A DNA stretch of 64,000 nt, taken from contig NC_015844.1 in NCBI RefSeq assembly GCF_000973105.1, positions 4,894,501 through 4,958,500 of the forward strand, in the 5' to 3' direction. The notes beneath the pieces are model-generated. The model had not been told where the DNA came from. It searched no databases and worked only from the letters and a program-made list of their open reading frames with translations. The translations under genes and the position numbers were made by a program. The stretch comes from Zobellia galactanivorans (GTDB taxonomy: Bacteria > Bacteroidota > Bacteroidia > Flavobacteriales > Flavobacteriaceae). Positions 17,798-25,556 of the stretch are shown one piece after another. Within the stretch, counting starts at the first letter, position 1. Every line of letters starts with the position of its first letter.

Positions 17798-18691
17798 ATG
17801 GAACGAAGAGATTTTATTAAACGGAGTACATGGGCATCGGCCGCAACCCTACTGCCCATTACCAAATTTCCCTTGGCCCGTAAACCCAAGTTCAAAATGG
17901 GCCTACAACTGTTTACCATTCGCGATGCCATGGCGAAAGCCCCTATAGAGAGCCTTAAAAAGGCAAGGGCCATGGGCTATGAAGACCTTGAGATCTATGG
18001 TTTTGACCCAGACCGTATCGGGTATTACGGGTATAGGGCAGGGGAGTTCAAACAGATTTTGGATGATCTTGACCTGACCGTCTCTAGCGGACATTATAAT
18101 TTTTCGTCTTATTTTGACAAACCCGAAGACGAGCTAAAAGCCTATTTGGACGCCTGTATCAAAGGGGCCCAAATCCTGGACAAACCCTATATTACCTGGC
18201 CTTGGTTGGCCCCCGAGTTTAGAACCCTTGAAAACTTTAAGGTACTAAGTGGTAAATTGAATTGGATGGGGGAGCAGGTAAAGGCCGCAGGCTTGGGTTT
18301 TGCGTATCATAACCACGATTTTGAATTTACCGACCACAATGGGCAAACCGGTTATGATATTATCCTAAGGGAAACCGACCCTGATTTGGTCAAGTTGCAG
18401 ATGGATATGTATTGGGTGGTACATTCGTCAAACAGTACCCCACAAGAGCTTATTGCCCAACATCCGGGGCGTTATGTCATGTGGCATATCAAGGATATGG
18501 ATAAAGTGAGCCGCGACTATACCGAACTGGGCAATGGCTCCATTGACTACGTAAAAATGCTGTCGCAAATCGACCCTGATGCCCTAGCGTATTATTATAT
18601 TGAGCAAGGCGGAAACTTCGCCCACAACGACATGCAGAGCATTGCCGATAGCGCTACGTTCTTTAAAGAAAATTTAAAAAAATACCTCTAA
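17798..18691 (+). CDS. Exported sugar isomerase/epimerase-type TIM barrel
   Basis: The start is the ATG at 17798 (MERRDFIKR). The first residues form a twin-arginine signal (RRDFIKR followed by a short hydrophobic stretch), so this is probably a Tat-exported protein of about 297 residues. The xylose-isomerase-like barrel is shown by GLQLFTIRD, YEDLEIYGFD, YHNHDFEF with metal-binding His/Glu, LQMDMYWV, MWHIKDMD and YYYIEQGG. Related exported barrels in Bacteroidota work with 3-keto-sugars. The sorbosone-dehydrogenase-like lipoprotein follows by 10 bp. Confidence 0.82.
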   Translation: MERRDFIKRSTWASAATLLPITKFPLARKPKFKMGLQLFTIRDAMAKAPIESLKKARAMGYEDLEIYGFDPDRIGYYGYRAGEFKQILDDLDLTVSSGHYNFSSYFDKPEDELKAYLDACIKGAQILDKPYITWPWLAPEFRTLENFKVLSGKLNWMGEQVKAAGLGFAYHNHDFEFTDHNGQTGYDIILRETDPDLVKLQMDMYWVVHSSNSTPQELIAQHPGRYVMWHIKDMDKVSRDYTELGNGSIDYVKMLSQIDPDALAYYYIEQGGNFAHNDMQSIADSATFFKENLKKYL

Positions 18692-18701
18692 CAACAAACA
18701 C

Positions 18702-19904
18702 ATGAAAAACCTTACCCTAAAAACATTTGCAGCCGCCCTGATAATGGTTGGCTTTACGGCCTGTAACGACAAAAAGGAAAAAACCGAAGAAAAGGAACCC
18801 GCGGTAAGCTACGACGAAGCCAAGTCCCAACTCCCCATTGACCGCCTGAACTTACCTGATGGATTTAAGATAGAGGTATTCGCCGACAGTATCGATGGTG
18901 CACGCTCTATGGCCATGGGTGACGACGGGACTCTTTTCGTGGGCACTAGAAACGACAAAAGGGTATATGCCATTCAAGACCGTGATAAGGATTTTAAGGC
19001 GGACAGAGTGATTGAGTTGGATACTATTTTTGATTCGCCCAACGGAATCGCTTTTAGAAATGGCTCACTTTATGTGGCCGATGTAAGCAAACTCTTCCGT
19101 TATGACAATATTGAGGCCAATTTAGACAGTGTACCCGAACCCAAGCTCGTGTATGACGATTTTCCCGAGGCCTTTCATCACGGATGGAAATACATCGCCT
19201 TTGGCCCCGATGACAAATTGTACGTTCCCGTAGGCGCTCCCTGTAACATTTGTGATTCTACCATGGTAGATGAGCGTTTTGCCAGCATTAGCCGTATGGA
19301 CCCCGATGGAAGCAACCGCGAGATCTATGCCAGGGGCGTTCGTAATACCGTAGGTTTTACATGGCACCCAGAAACCAAGGAAATGTATTTTACCGATAAT
19401 GGCAGGGATATGATGGGCGATGATATTCCTCCCTGTGAATTGAACCGGGTCACGGAGGCCGGACAGCATTATGGCTATCCGTTTTGCCACGGTGGCACCA
19501 TCAAGGATCCCGAGTTCGGAGACCAACGCCCATGCTCCGATTTTGTAGCGCCCATTCAGACCCTAGGAGCCCATGTAGCCCCCTTGGGCATAAAGTTTTA
19601 TACCGGAGCTATGTTTCCCGAAAAATATAAAAAATACGCCTTTATCGCCGAACACGGCTCGTGGAACCGCTCTAAAAAATCTGGCTATAGGATTTCTTTG
19701 GTGAAAATCGAAAACAATGAAGCGGTAGCTTATGAAACCTTTATAGACGGCTGGTTGGACGAAGAAAGCCAGGAAGCCTTTGGAAGGCCCGTAGATGTGC
19801 TATTCCTTGAAGATGGCTCCCTTCTGATTTCCGATGATTTTGGCGATGCCATTTATAGGGTGACCTATACTGGCGAAAGCGGACAGTTGGCCAGCGCCGA
19901 GTAG
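18702..19904 (+). CDS. PQQ/sorbosone-dehydrogenase-like beta-propeller lipoprotein
   Basis: The 400-residue lipoprotein (GFTAC, C21) has a glucose/sorbosone dehydrogenase-type six-bladed propeller: LPDGFKIEVFAD, FDSPNGIAFRNGSLYVAD, KYIAFGPDDKLYVPVG, GVRNTVGFTWHPETKEMYFTDNGRD, and FIAEHGSWNRS near 315. These are standard blocks of sugar dehydrogenases that may use PQQ. It lies 10 bp after the exported isomerase-like gene and is probably co-transcribed. The cofactor and substrate are not proven, since no PQQ genes are seen in the window. Confidence 0.82.
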   Translation: MKNLTLKTFAAALIMVGFTACNDKKEKTEEKEPAVSYDEAKSQLPIDRLNLPDGFKIEVFADSIDGARSMAMGDDGTLFVGTRNDKRVYAIQDRDKDFKADRVIELDTIFDSPNGIAFRNGSLYVADVSKLFRYDNIEANLDSVPEPKLVYDDFPEAFHHGWKYIAFGPDDKLYVPVGAPCNICDSTMVDERFASISRMDPDGSNREIYARGVRNTVGFTWHPETKEMYFTDNGRDMMGDDIPPCELNRVTEAGQHYGYPFCHGGTIKDPEFGDQRPCSDFVAPIQTLGAHVAPLGIKFYTGAMFPEKYKKYAFIAEHGSWNRSKKSGYRISLVKIENNEAVAYETFIDGWLDEESQEAFGRPVDVLFLEDGSLLISDDFGDAIYRVTYTGESGQLASAE

Positions 19905-19918
19905 TTCAACTCCTGATA

Positions 19919-20070
19919 AAATCCCCCTTTTTGAAGGGGGATGCCCATAGGGCAGGGGAGGTATTCCCCGATTAAGGCAAGGCTCCTACTCGTGGTATCC
20001 GCACAGCGATATATGAGATACTTATTTTTGACGTTGTCAATTTAGGATAGCATTAATGATGATATCCCAT
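19919..20070 (+). repeat. Dispersed intergenic repeat, copy 1
   Basis: It begins with an inverted repeat (ATCCCCCTT / AAGGGGGAT), continues with a G-rich block ending GGGGAGGTATTCC, and has a right arm with CTTATTTTTGACGTT and TAGCATTAATGATGATATCC. It aligns over its whole length with copy 2 (20576-20726), with only scattered differences. It sits between the sorbosone-dehydrogenase-like gene and the DUF2185-like gene, ending about 70 bp before the latter. Confidence 0.75.
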
Positions 20071-20141
20071 TCGTGGCGTGCATTGGAAAAATTCAGACTA
20101 CGAAGAATGACAAATGAATTTCACTCACTTTACTAATTGCT

Positions 20142-20468
20142 ATGAGCCTATTTAACCTATTCGGAAAAGGAAAAAACGACCAAAACAAACCGGAATTTAA
20201 ATTTAACGACCCCGAAAACAAGGCCGTTTTTACCTGCAATCATGTAGTTGATGAAAAATGTCCGATACTATATGCATCGCACGATACGGATGGAGATTGG
20301 CAATTCTTATGTGGAGGGAACGACCACACGGAAGAAAACGCAAAACTCATTTCTTTAAAAAATGCTGTGGAACTCGATAACACCCTGAACGAATTGTTTG
20401 AAATGCCCATTGGAGTTGGGGCAGAGCGGAATGGAATAGGGGGAAAATGGGAGCCGTTTAGACTTTAA
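20142..20468 (+). CDS. DUF2185/Imm33-like small protein
   Basis: This 108-residue cytoplasmic protein has no signal. Its central blocks VFTCNHVVDEKCPILYASHD and DGDWQFLCGGNDH, followed by a region of the form SLKNAVELDNTLNELFEMPIG, resemble DUF2185-type proteins, a group listed among predicted immunity proteins of polymorphic toxin systems. The charged N-terminus MSLFNLFGKGK is shared in style with the proteins at 20757 and 36746. No toxin gene is adjacent. The family assignment is from memory and moderate. Confidence 0.55.
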   Translation: MSLFNLFGKGKNDQNKPEFKFNDPENKAVFTCNHVVDEKCPILYASHDTDGDWQFLCGGNDHTEENAKLISLKNAVELDNTLNELFEMPIGVGAERNGIGGKWEPFRL

Positions 20469-20575
20469 AACTAACGGTAAAGACCGAAGCACCACCCCTT
20501 CATTAAAGATGCTGCCCCCCTAGTTTCCATGCATCACCCCGACCAAAAAAAACAAACTAATACAAGGTCCGAATA

Positions 20576-20726
20576 GAGTCCCCCTTTGAAGGCGCGCGCA
20601 GGCAGGGCGGGGGAGGTATTCCTCGACTAGGGCAAGCCTCATCCTTATGTTATCCGTAAAGCGATATAAGAGATGCTTATTTTTGACGTTATCAATTTAG
20701 AATAGCATCAATAATCATATCCTTTT
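20576..20726 (+). repeat. Dispersed intergenic repeat, copy 2
   Basis: The left part is AGTCCCCCTTTGAAGG, then a G-rich block ending GGGGGAGGTATTCC, and the right arm is CTTATTTTTGACGTT with TAGCATCAATAATCATATCC. It is nearly collinear with copy 1. About 55 bp of sequence before it (GACCAAAAAAAACAAAC ... GGTCCGAATA) also matches the sequence before copy 3, so the repeated unit extends further left. The next gene starts 30 bp downstream. Confidence 0.75.
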
Positions 20727-20756
20727 ATATAACCAACTCGACCAAAACACCAAAGC

Positions 20757-21872
20757 ATGAGTTTCCTAAAAAATCTATTTTCATCCGAAGAAGAAGAATT
20801 TCAAGAAGCCGAAGTCCTGATCGAGGAAGCATCACCTTCTTGCCCGATTAAAGCATTTGTGGAACAAGACAACCGAGTCGTCTACTTTTATTTATGGGGA
20901 GATGAAAAAACAAATTTTGGGGTAAAATCTTGCTGGGTTAGAAATCTAAAAAAAGCCCCGGCCAAATTGGAAGAAAAATTAATGGACAAGGGCATTCCCC
21001 CTATGCTGCCCGAACAATTTTGTAAGTTCAAGGAAGGACAGGGGAAATTGGATCCAAATGATTTGGAAATTATTTGGACCGAAGAAGGAGATGCCGCAAG
21101 TCTTTTAGCAAATGGGGAAGTAATTGCCATCATCCCAAGCTGGGGAGGAAAAAATGGCTTTTATGGATATGCAAGGGATTGTATCGGACAAGGGGATTTT
21201 GCTTGGGAATTGACAAAATCAAATGAATTTTTGGACAGGATACAACAATCTAAGGCCTATTGGGATTCTTGGGGCAATGAATTGAACCCTTTTCAAATTC
21301 AACAACCCTTGATATTAGGCACCTACGATGAATCGTTTGGGAAGCACGACAAGTATTACGCCATAGATGGAAACGAATGGCCGCCTAAAGGCCTCTATTT
21401 GAGAGCGGGCGAGTCAAAAACGGTCTTTGCGACAGTGGGACTTTCCTTAGTCCCTATGCCCTTGGTTGAGATGTACTTTGAAGACCGGTTTGAGTCGAAT
21501 CGGATCGAGCTCGGAATTATATTGAATTCCGTTTTTTCCGATGATGAATTACAGGAAATGGCTAGGTGGATAAGTGCCCAATCTTCTATCCCTTGGGACC
21601 ATATTACGTTTTTAGGCGAAGGGCACACCATCAATTTTATGCGTTTTAATTCTTCAATATTCAATTTTGTTTGGCTCACCAATAGATTGGACATCCTCCC
21701 TAAGCCTGAACTAGAGGACTATCGTGGCTCAAAAATCAATTTCCTATGGATGGTGCCCATATCAGAAAGGGAAAGAAAAGAAATCATGGACAATGGTAGC
21801 GATTCGGTTATTGAGAAGTTTAACGAATTAGGTAAAGACATATTTTCACTTCAACGCAAGGAAATAGTATAG
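20757..21872 (+). CDS. SUFU-domain protein (suppressor of fused-like)
   Basis: The 371-residue cytoplasmic protein has an N-terminal part (1-165) that looks like a DUF of its own (FGVKSCWVRNLKKAP, ANGEVIAIIPSWGG) and a C-terminal suppressor-of-fused domain (about 190-365), with TVGLSLVPMPLVEMYFED and the IPWDHITFLGEGHTINF strand. Bacterial SUFU-domain proteins are common immunity proteins in toxin-immunity loci. Here no toxin is next to it, and repeat copies lie on both sides of the small gene group. Confidence 0.7.
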   Translation: MSFLKNLFSSEEEEFQEAEVLIEEASPSCPIKAFVEQDNRVVYFYLWGDEKTNFGVKSCWVRNLKKAPAKLEEKLMDKGIPPMLPEQFCKFKEGQGKLDPNDLEIIWTEEGDAASLLANGEVIAIIPSWGGKNGFYGYARDCIGQGDFAWELTKSNEFLDRIQQSKAYWDSWGNELNPFQIQQPLILGTYDESFGKHDKYYAIDGNEWPPKGLYLRAGESKTVFATVGLSLVPMPLVEMYFEDRFESNRIELGIILNSVFSDDELQEMARWISAQSSIPWDHITFLGEGHTINFMRFNSSIFNFVWLTNRLDILPKPELEDYRGSKINFLWMVPISERERKEIMDNGSDSVIEKFNELGKDIFSLQRKEIV

Positions 21873-21909
21873 TACTACTGGCTCTCATTTGAAAACCATA
21901 ACGCGCATA

Positions 21910-22353
21910 ATGATCAGGAAATATTCAAATAAGGATAAACCGAAAATAATCGAATTACTACGAAAGAATACTCCTGCTTTTTTTGCTCCTTCCGAAGAAG
22001 CCGATTTATCAAACTATCTTGATCGCGAAGTGGAAGATTACTTTGTTTATGAAGAGAATGCCGTCATTATTGGAGCAGGAGGGATAAATTACTTCCCTAA
22101 ATTAAGACTTGCCCGAATTTCGTGGGATATCATCAACCCAAATTTCCAAGGAAAAGGCGTGGGAAGAACGCTGATACAACACCGGCTTGATCATTTGAAG
22201 GGGATTGAAAATATGGATTCAATCGTCGTTCGAACAACACAATTGGCCCATAAGTTTTATGAAAAAATGGGATTCGAACTTGAAAAAACGGAAAAGGATT
22301 TTTGGGCAAAAGGTTTTGACCTTTACCAAATGAAGATGCCCCATAAAAAATAA
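21910..22353 (+). CDS. GNAT-family N-acetyltransferase
   Basis: ATG at 21910 (MIRKYSNKDK) is preferred over the in-frame TTG at 21889. The 147-residue protein shows the GNAT acetyl-CoA loop NFQGKGVGRTLIQH (residues about 76-89) and the C-terminal YEKMGFE strand-helix. The acceptor is unknown. It starts 37 bp after the SUFU gene and may share its transcript. Confidence 0.8.
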   Translation: MIRKYSNKDKPKIIELLRKNTPAFFAPSEEADLSNYLDREVEDYFVYEENAVIIGAGGINYFPKLRLARISWDIINPNFQGKGVGRTLIQHRLDHLKGIENMDSIVVRTTQLAHKFYEKMGFELEKTEKDFWAKGFDLYQMKMPHKK

Positions 22354-22440
22354 GGCATTCCCGCTTCGTTAGGGAAGGTTAGCCCCACACCACATAGGCA
22401 TCCTGACCAGAAAAAATCAAAGCCATACAAGATCCAAATA

Positions 22441-22560
22441 CAGTCCCCCTTTGAAGGGGGTATGTACTTCCCGGCTGACACAAGGTTACGAGAGATTTAC
22501 TACCTTAGTTGCTATAAGTAGAATAGCATCAATGACTATACCCTCCTGGTATGTGACTTG
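22441..22560 (+). repeat. Dispersed intergenic repeat, copy 3 (short form)
   Basis: CAGTCCCCCTTTGAAGGGGG (22441-22460) forms a perfect inverted repeat. It is followed by GTACTTCCCGG and a right arm TTAGTTGCTATAAG then TAGAATAGCATCAATGACTA and TGGTATGTGACTTGAAAA. The same right-arm words recur in copies 2, 4 and 8. The 60 bp before it (CATCCTGACCAG ... GATCCAAATA) matches copy 2. The CrtA-like gene starts 38 bp downstream. Confidence 0.75.
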
Positions 22561-22597
22561 AAAACAGCATAGAACTACGAATTCAAATAAAGTCAAA

Positions 22598-23299
22598 GTG
22601 AGCCTATTCTCGTATCATTTAGTAAAACTTCCCTTTTTTGATGCGATGAAAGGCATATTCTCGAATCCGATTGCCAAGAATACGAAAGGGCTGATCCACT
22701 CGGAATACATGACGGCAATGACCCTGGGCGCTCCTATCTTATCCTCGTCTCGAATCTTACTCGGGCAAGTGGCCGTTTTTATGCAATGGGAAAACGAAAG
22801 TGCCCTTGAAAACTATTTGAAAGAAGACCGTTTTGGACGTAGGCTCGCTAAAGCTTGGCACGTGCGCCTGTCCTTTATTAGGGAATGGGGAAAGTTTAGC
22901 GGGTTTGAAATACCAAAGCACAGAGCGCAACCGGAAAGTTCAAATGCGCCTGTAGTCGCAGTCACCATAGCACGAATGAAGCCATTGGCCCTTCCAAGGT
23001 TTATTCATTGGGGAAGACCTGTAGAAAAACTGGTGAGAGACCACCCGGGTACGGTACTTTCATTAGCGTCTATCAATTTTCCCAATACCGTCTCGACTTT
23101 TTCGATTTGGAAAACGGAAAAAGAAATGACCGATATGGTCCATGGTCATAGTGCGGTAGAAAGACCTCAAAGACATTCCGCCGCCATGAAAGAAAGAGAA
23201 AGAAAGAACTTTCATTATGAGTTTACTACTTTAAGGTTTAAGCCTTTGGCCGAATTCGGCGAGTGGAAAGGGAAATCAAATTTTATTCCCCCTACATAA
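22598..23299 (+). CDS. CrtA-like (spheroidene monooxygenase-type) protein
   Basis: The 233-residue protein starts at GTG 22598. Two alpha-beta barrel-like halves are visible: MTLGAPILSSSRILLGQVAV with FMQWENESALENYL, and VSTFSIWKTEKEMTDMVHGH ending in FHYEFTTLRFKPLAEFGEW. The late block matches the pattern of proteins annotated as spheroidene monooxygenase in actinobacteria and other non-phototrophs. True CrtA oxidises acyclic carotenoids with haem. Here the substrate is unknown, and no carotenoid genes are in the window. Confidence 0.6.
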   Translation: MSLFSYHLVKLPFFDAMKGIFSNPIAKNTKGLIHSEYMTAMTLGAPILSSSRILLGQVAVFMQWENESALENYLKEDRFGRRLAKAWHVRLSFIREWGKFSGFEIPKHRAQPESSNAPVVAVTIARMKPLALPRFIHWGRPVEKLVRDHPGTVLSLASINFPNTVSTFSIWKTEKEMTDMVHGHSAVERPQRHSAAMKERERKNFHYEFTTLRFKPLAEFGEWKGKSNFIPPT

Positions 23300-23313
23300 G
23301 GGTTTCGGTAGAT

Positions 23314-24183
23314 ATGGGAATAGCACATAAAAAACAAAGTCTTCAAGATCGGATCACGCAGCAATGGGTTATTCTTTTTGGAAAGAAAATCGATACGACC
23401 GAACACCAATGGCTCTTAGGACCTTTTGGCGGCACCAATGGTATTGGTTTGAAATTTATCGACTACCTGGCCAAAAAAGAAGGTTTACATATGGATCATG
23501 GGAAAAGGAACAAGGGATTGATTCAATCGATCGACCAACTCAAGCTGTCTCCCAATGAATTAAATACCTTATCTAAAGATGTGGTTGACTTTTATCAAAA
23601 CACATCTGATTACGACCTTCGGTTAAAAGTAAAATGGAATCCTTTTTTTAAGGGCTTCGGCGTTTTACTAAACATACTGTTCAGCAAAAGAATAGAGCAA
23701 CTAAACGTCCCAATAAAAAACATAAAGGACCCGTCAGGATTGACAAGTGAAATAATTCAACTAGTAGACCCCAAAACAAATGAAGTCAAAAGAACGGTCT
23801 GGCTCCGAACCTTTAAGTCTACCGATCAAATCGTGTATTCGGGGGTTTATGAAACCTGTACCATACCATCGGGACAGACAGGTATCAAAGCGATATTTCC
23901 TTTACCCAATGGAAATGCTACTGTCATTTTAACCCCTAAGGTCGGAAGAAACGGTGAACTCATACTCGATTCCGCAGGACATCGAATAGGGGATAGCGGA
24001 TTTTACTTTTTACTGGAAGACTCAAAGGGACAATTATGGACCAAGTTCATTTCCTCATTTAAAGACAAGCTTGTAGTACGAAGTGAACATCAAAGAATTA
24101 CCGCTACCCAGACCTTGACCTTGTGGAATTTGAGGGTTTTACAATTTGAATACAAAATAAAAAAAGCGGCACATGATAACTAG
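23314..24183 (+). CDS. Hypothetical protein, partner of CrtA-like gene
   Basis: The start is set at ATG 23314, 15 bp after the CrtA-like stop, rather than at the longer frame that overlaps that gene. The 289-residue protein has no signal and no recognised domain. The N-terminal third has HQWLLGPFGGTNGIGLKFIDYLAKKEGL, and the C-terminal half is beta-rich (GVYETCTIPSGQTGIKAIFPLPNGNATVILTP as separate strands). Tight spacing implies co-transcription with the CrtA-like gene. Its function is unknown. Confidence 0.65.
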   Translation: MGIAHKKQSLQDRITQQWVILFGKKIDTTEHQWLLGPFGGTNGIGLKFIDYLAKKEGLHMDHGKRNKGLIQSIDQLKLSPNELNTLSKDVVDFYQNTSDYDLRLKVKWNPFFKGFGVLLNILFSKRIEQLNVPIKNIKDPSGLTSEIIQLVDPKTNEVKRTVWLRTFKSTDQIVYSGVYETCTIPSGQTGIKAIFPLPNGNATVILTPKVGRNGELILDSAGHRIGDSGFYFLLEDSKGQLWTKFISSFKDKLVVRSEHQRITATQTLTLWNLRVLQFEYKIKKAAHDN

Positions 24184-24214
24184 GCCATGGGCACAATGAA
24201 TAAAAATAAAGCAA

Positions 24215-24817
24215 ATGCTAAATTTCGACTGTAAGAACAACCACATTTTAGAAGACGACTTTGTCAAATTAAGTCCCCTTAAGACCGAGCACGTCAACGA
24301 CTTAATTGAAATCGCCAACGAAGCCGATATCTGGAAATACTCTTTCGTAAAAGGCGACGGAATTGAAAACCTGACCCAATACATCCAATCGGCCATTAAC
24401 AACCGAAAGATAGGGAAGGAGTATCCATTTATCGTTTTTGACAAAATCAAGAATCAATTTGCCGGAAGCACCAGATATTGTGAAATAACCCCTAGTCTGA
24501 AAGCCATCCGGTTAGGCTATACTTGGTACGGAAAAGCGTTCAGGGGAACGGGTCTAAACAAACATTGCAAATATCTGTTGTTTGAATTTGCCTTTGAGAG
24601 AATGGGAGCTGAAAGAATAGGGCTAGGAGCCTATATCGAAAATAAAATAAGCATTGCGGCAATGGAAAGCGTAGGCTGTAAAAAAGAAGGCATCATGCGG
24701 GGAATTTTTCCGGCAACGAACGGAATAGGACGAACCGACTCCGTTTTATTGAGCATTCTAAAAAACGAATGGGATGAAAATGGAAAATCGCAATTAAAAA
24801 GCAAGTTGAACACATAG
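24215..24817 (+). CDS. GNAT acetyltransferase, RimJ/RimL type
   Basis: The 200-residue protein has the RimJ/RimL layout: LSPLKTEHVNDLIEIA, FAGSTRYCEI, RLGYTWYGKAFRGTGLNKH (acetyl-CoA loop) and MESVGCKKEGIMRG. Such enzymes acetylate protein N-termini or small molecules. It starts 31 bp after the unknown partner of the CrtA-like gene, so it may belong to the same transcript. Confidence 0.82.
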   Translation: MLNFDCKNNHILEDDFVKLSPLKTEHVNDLIEIANEADIWKYSFVKGDGIENLTQYIQSAINNRKIGKEYPFIVFDKIKNQFAGSTRYCEITPSLKAIRLGYTWYGKAFRGTGLNKHCKYLLFEFAFERMGAERIGLGAYIENKISIAAMESVGCKKEGIMRGIFPATNGIGRTDSVLLSILKNEWDENGKSQLKSKLNT

Positions 24818-25046
24818 GTACACCGTACCGTATATCATATTTATGGGAAGAAAATAGTGGAATCGAATGCCGAAATTTAGAATCCATAGTGCATCCGCTA
24901 AAAGAGATACCCCTTGGCCAGCTTTCTTTAGGGGATGTATTGCTTTAGCGCCTATAACTATATAGTACCGATACCCATTTTTCATTGTTGACTTTCATTG
25001 TTCAAGTTCACTTATCTTAAAATTAAGACCAACTAAAACCAAAATC

Positions 25047-25454
25047 ATGGGAACAAAACAGAACATTCAAACCATTGACACCTTGTACAAGGCTTTTGCT
25101 ACCGGCGATATGCCCATTGTTCTGGGCTTGATGCACGCAAAAATCGAATGGAAGGAAGCCGAGAGCAATCCACTTGCGGACGGAAACCCCTACATAGGTC
25201 CAGATTCGATCTTAGAAGGCGTATTTGCACGCCTTGGAGCCAAGCACGAGCACTTTGGCGTACAAGACGTAAAAGTCCATGGCATGAGCGATAACATGGT
25301 CTTAGCTACCCTAAGGTACAATGCCAAGGTAAAGGCTACCGGAAAAAGTTATAATGCCCAGGCCGCACATTTATGGACACTTAACGATGAAGGAAAGATT
25401 ACCGCCTTTCAGCAGTATGTCGATACCAAGAAATTGGCCGACGCCGAAATGTAA
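25047..25454 (+). CDS. SnoaL/NTF2-like protein
   Basis: The 135-residue protein is a single cone-shaped NTF2-like domain: TIDTLYKAFATGDMPIVLGL, IEWKEAESNPLADGNPYIGP, and AAHLWTLNDEGKITAFQQYVD. Members act as isomerases, hydrolases or ligand binders in ketosteroid-isomerase/SnoaL style. No signal peptide is present. The 230 bp upstream has a possible degenerate repeat (see findings). Confidence 0.78.
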   Translation: MGTKQNIQTIDTLYKAFATGDMPIVLGLMHAKIEWKEAESNPLADGNPYIGPDSILEGVFARLGAKHEHFGVQDVKVHGMSDNMVLATLRYNAKVKATGKSYNAQAAHLWTLNDEGKITAFQQYVDTKKLADAEM

Positions 25455-25556
25455 TTTACAGTCCCGTCCCATAATAGGCCCCAATTACAAGACCGTACTA
25501 TTTCGGGCCAAAGAACAACAACCTATAAGGGCATAATGCCCGAATACAAATTGAAG

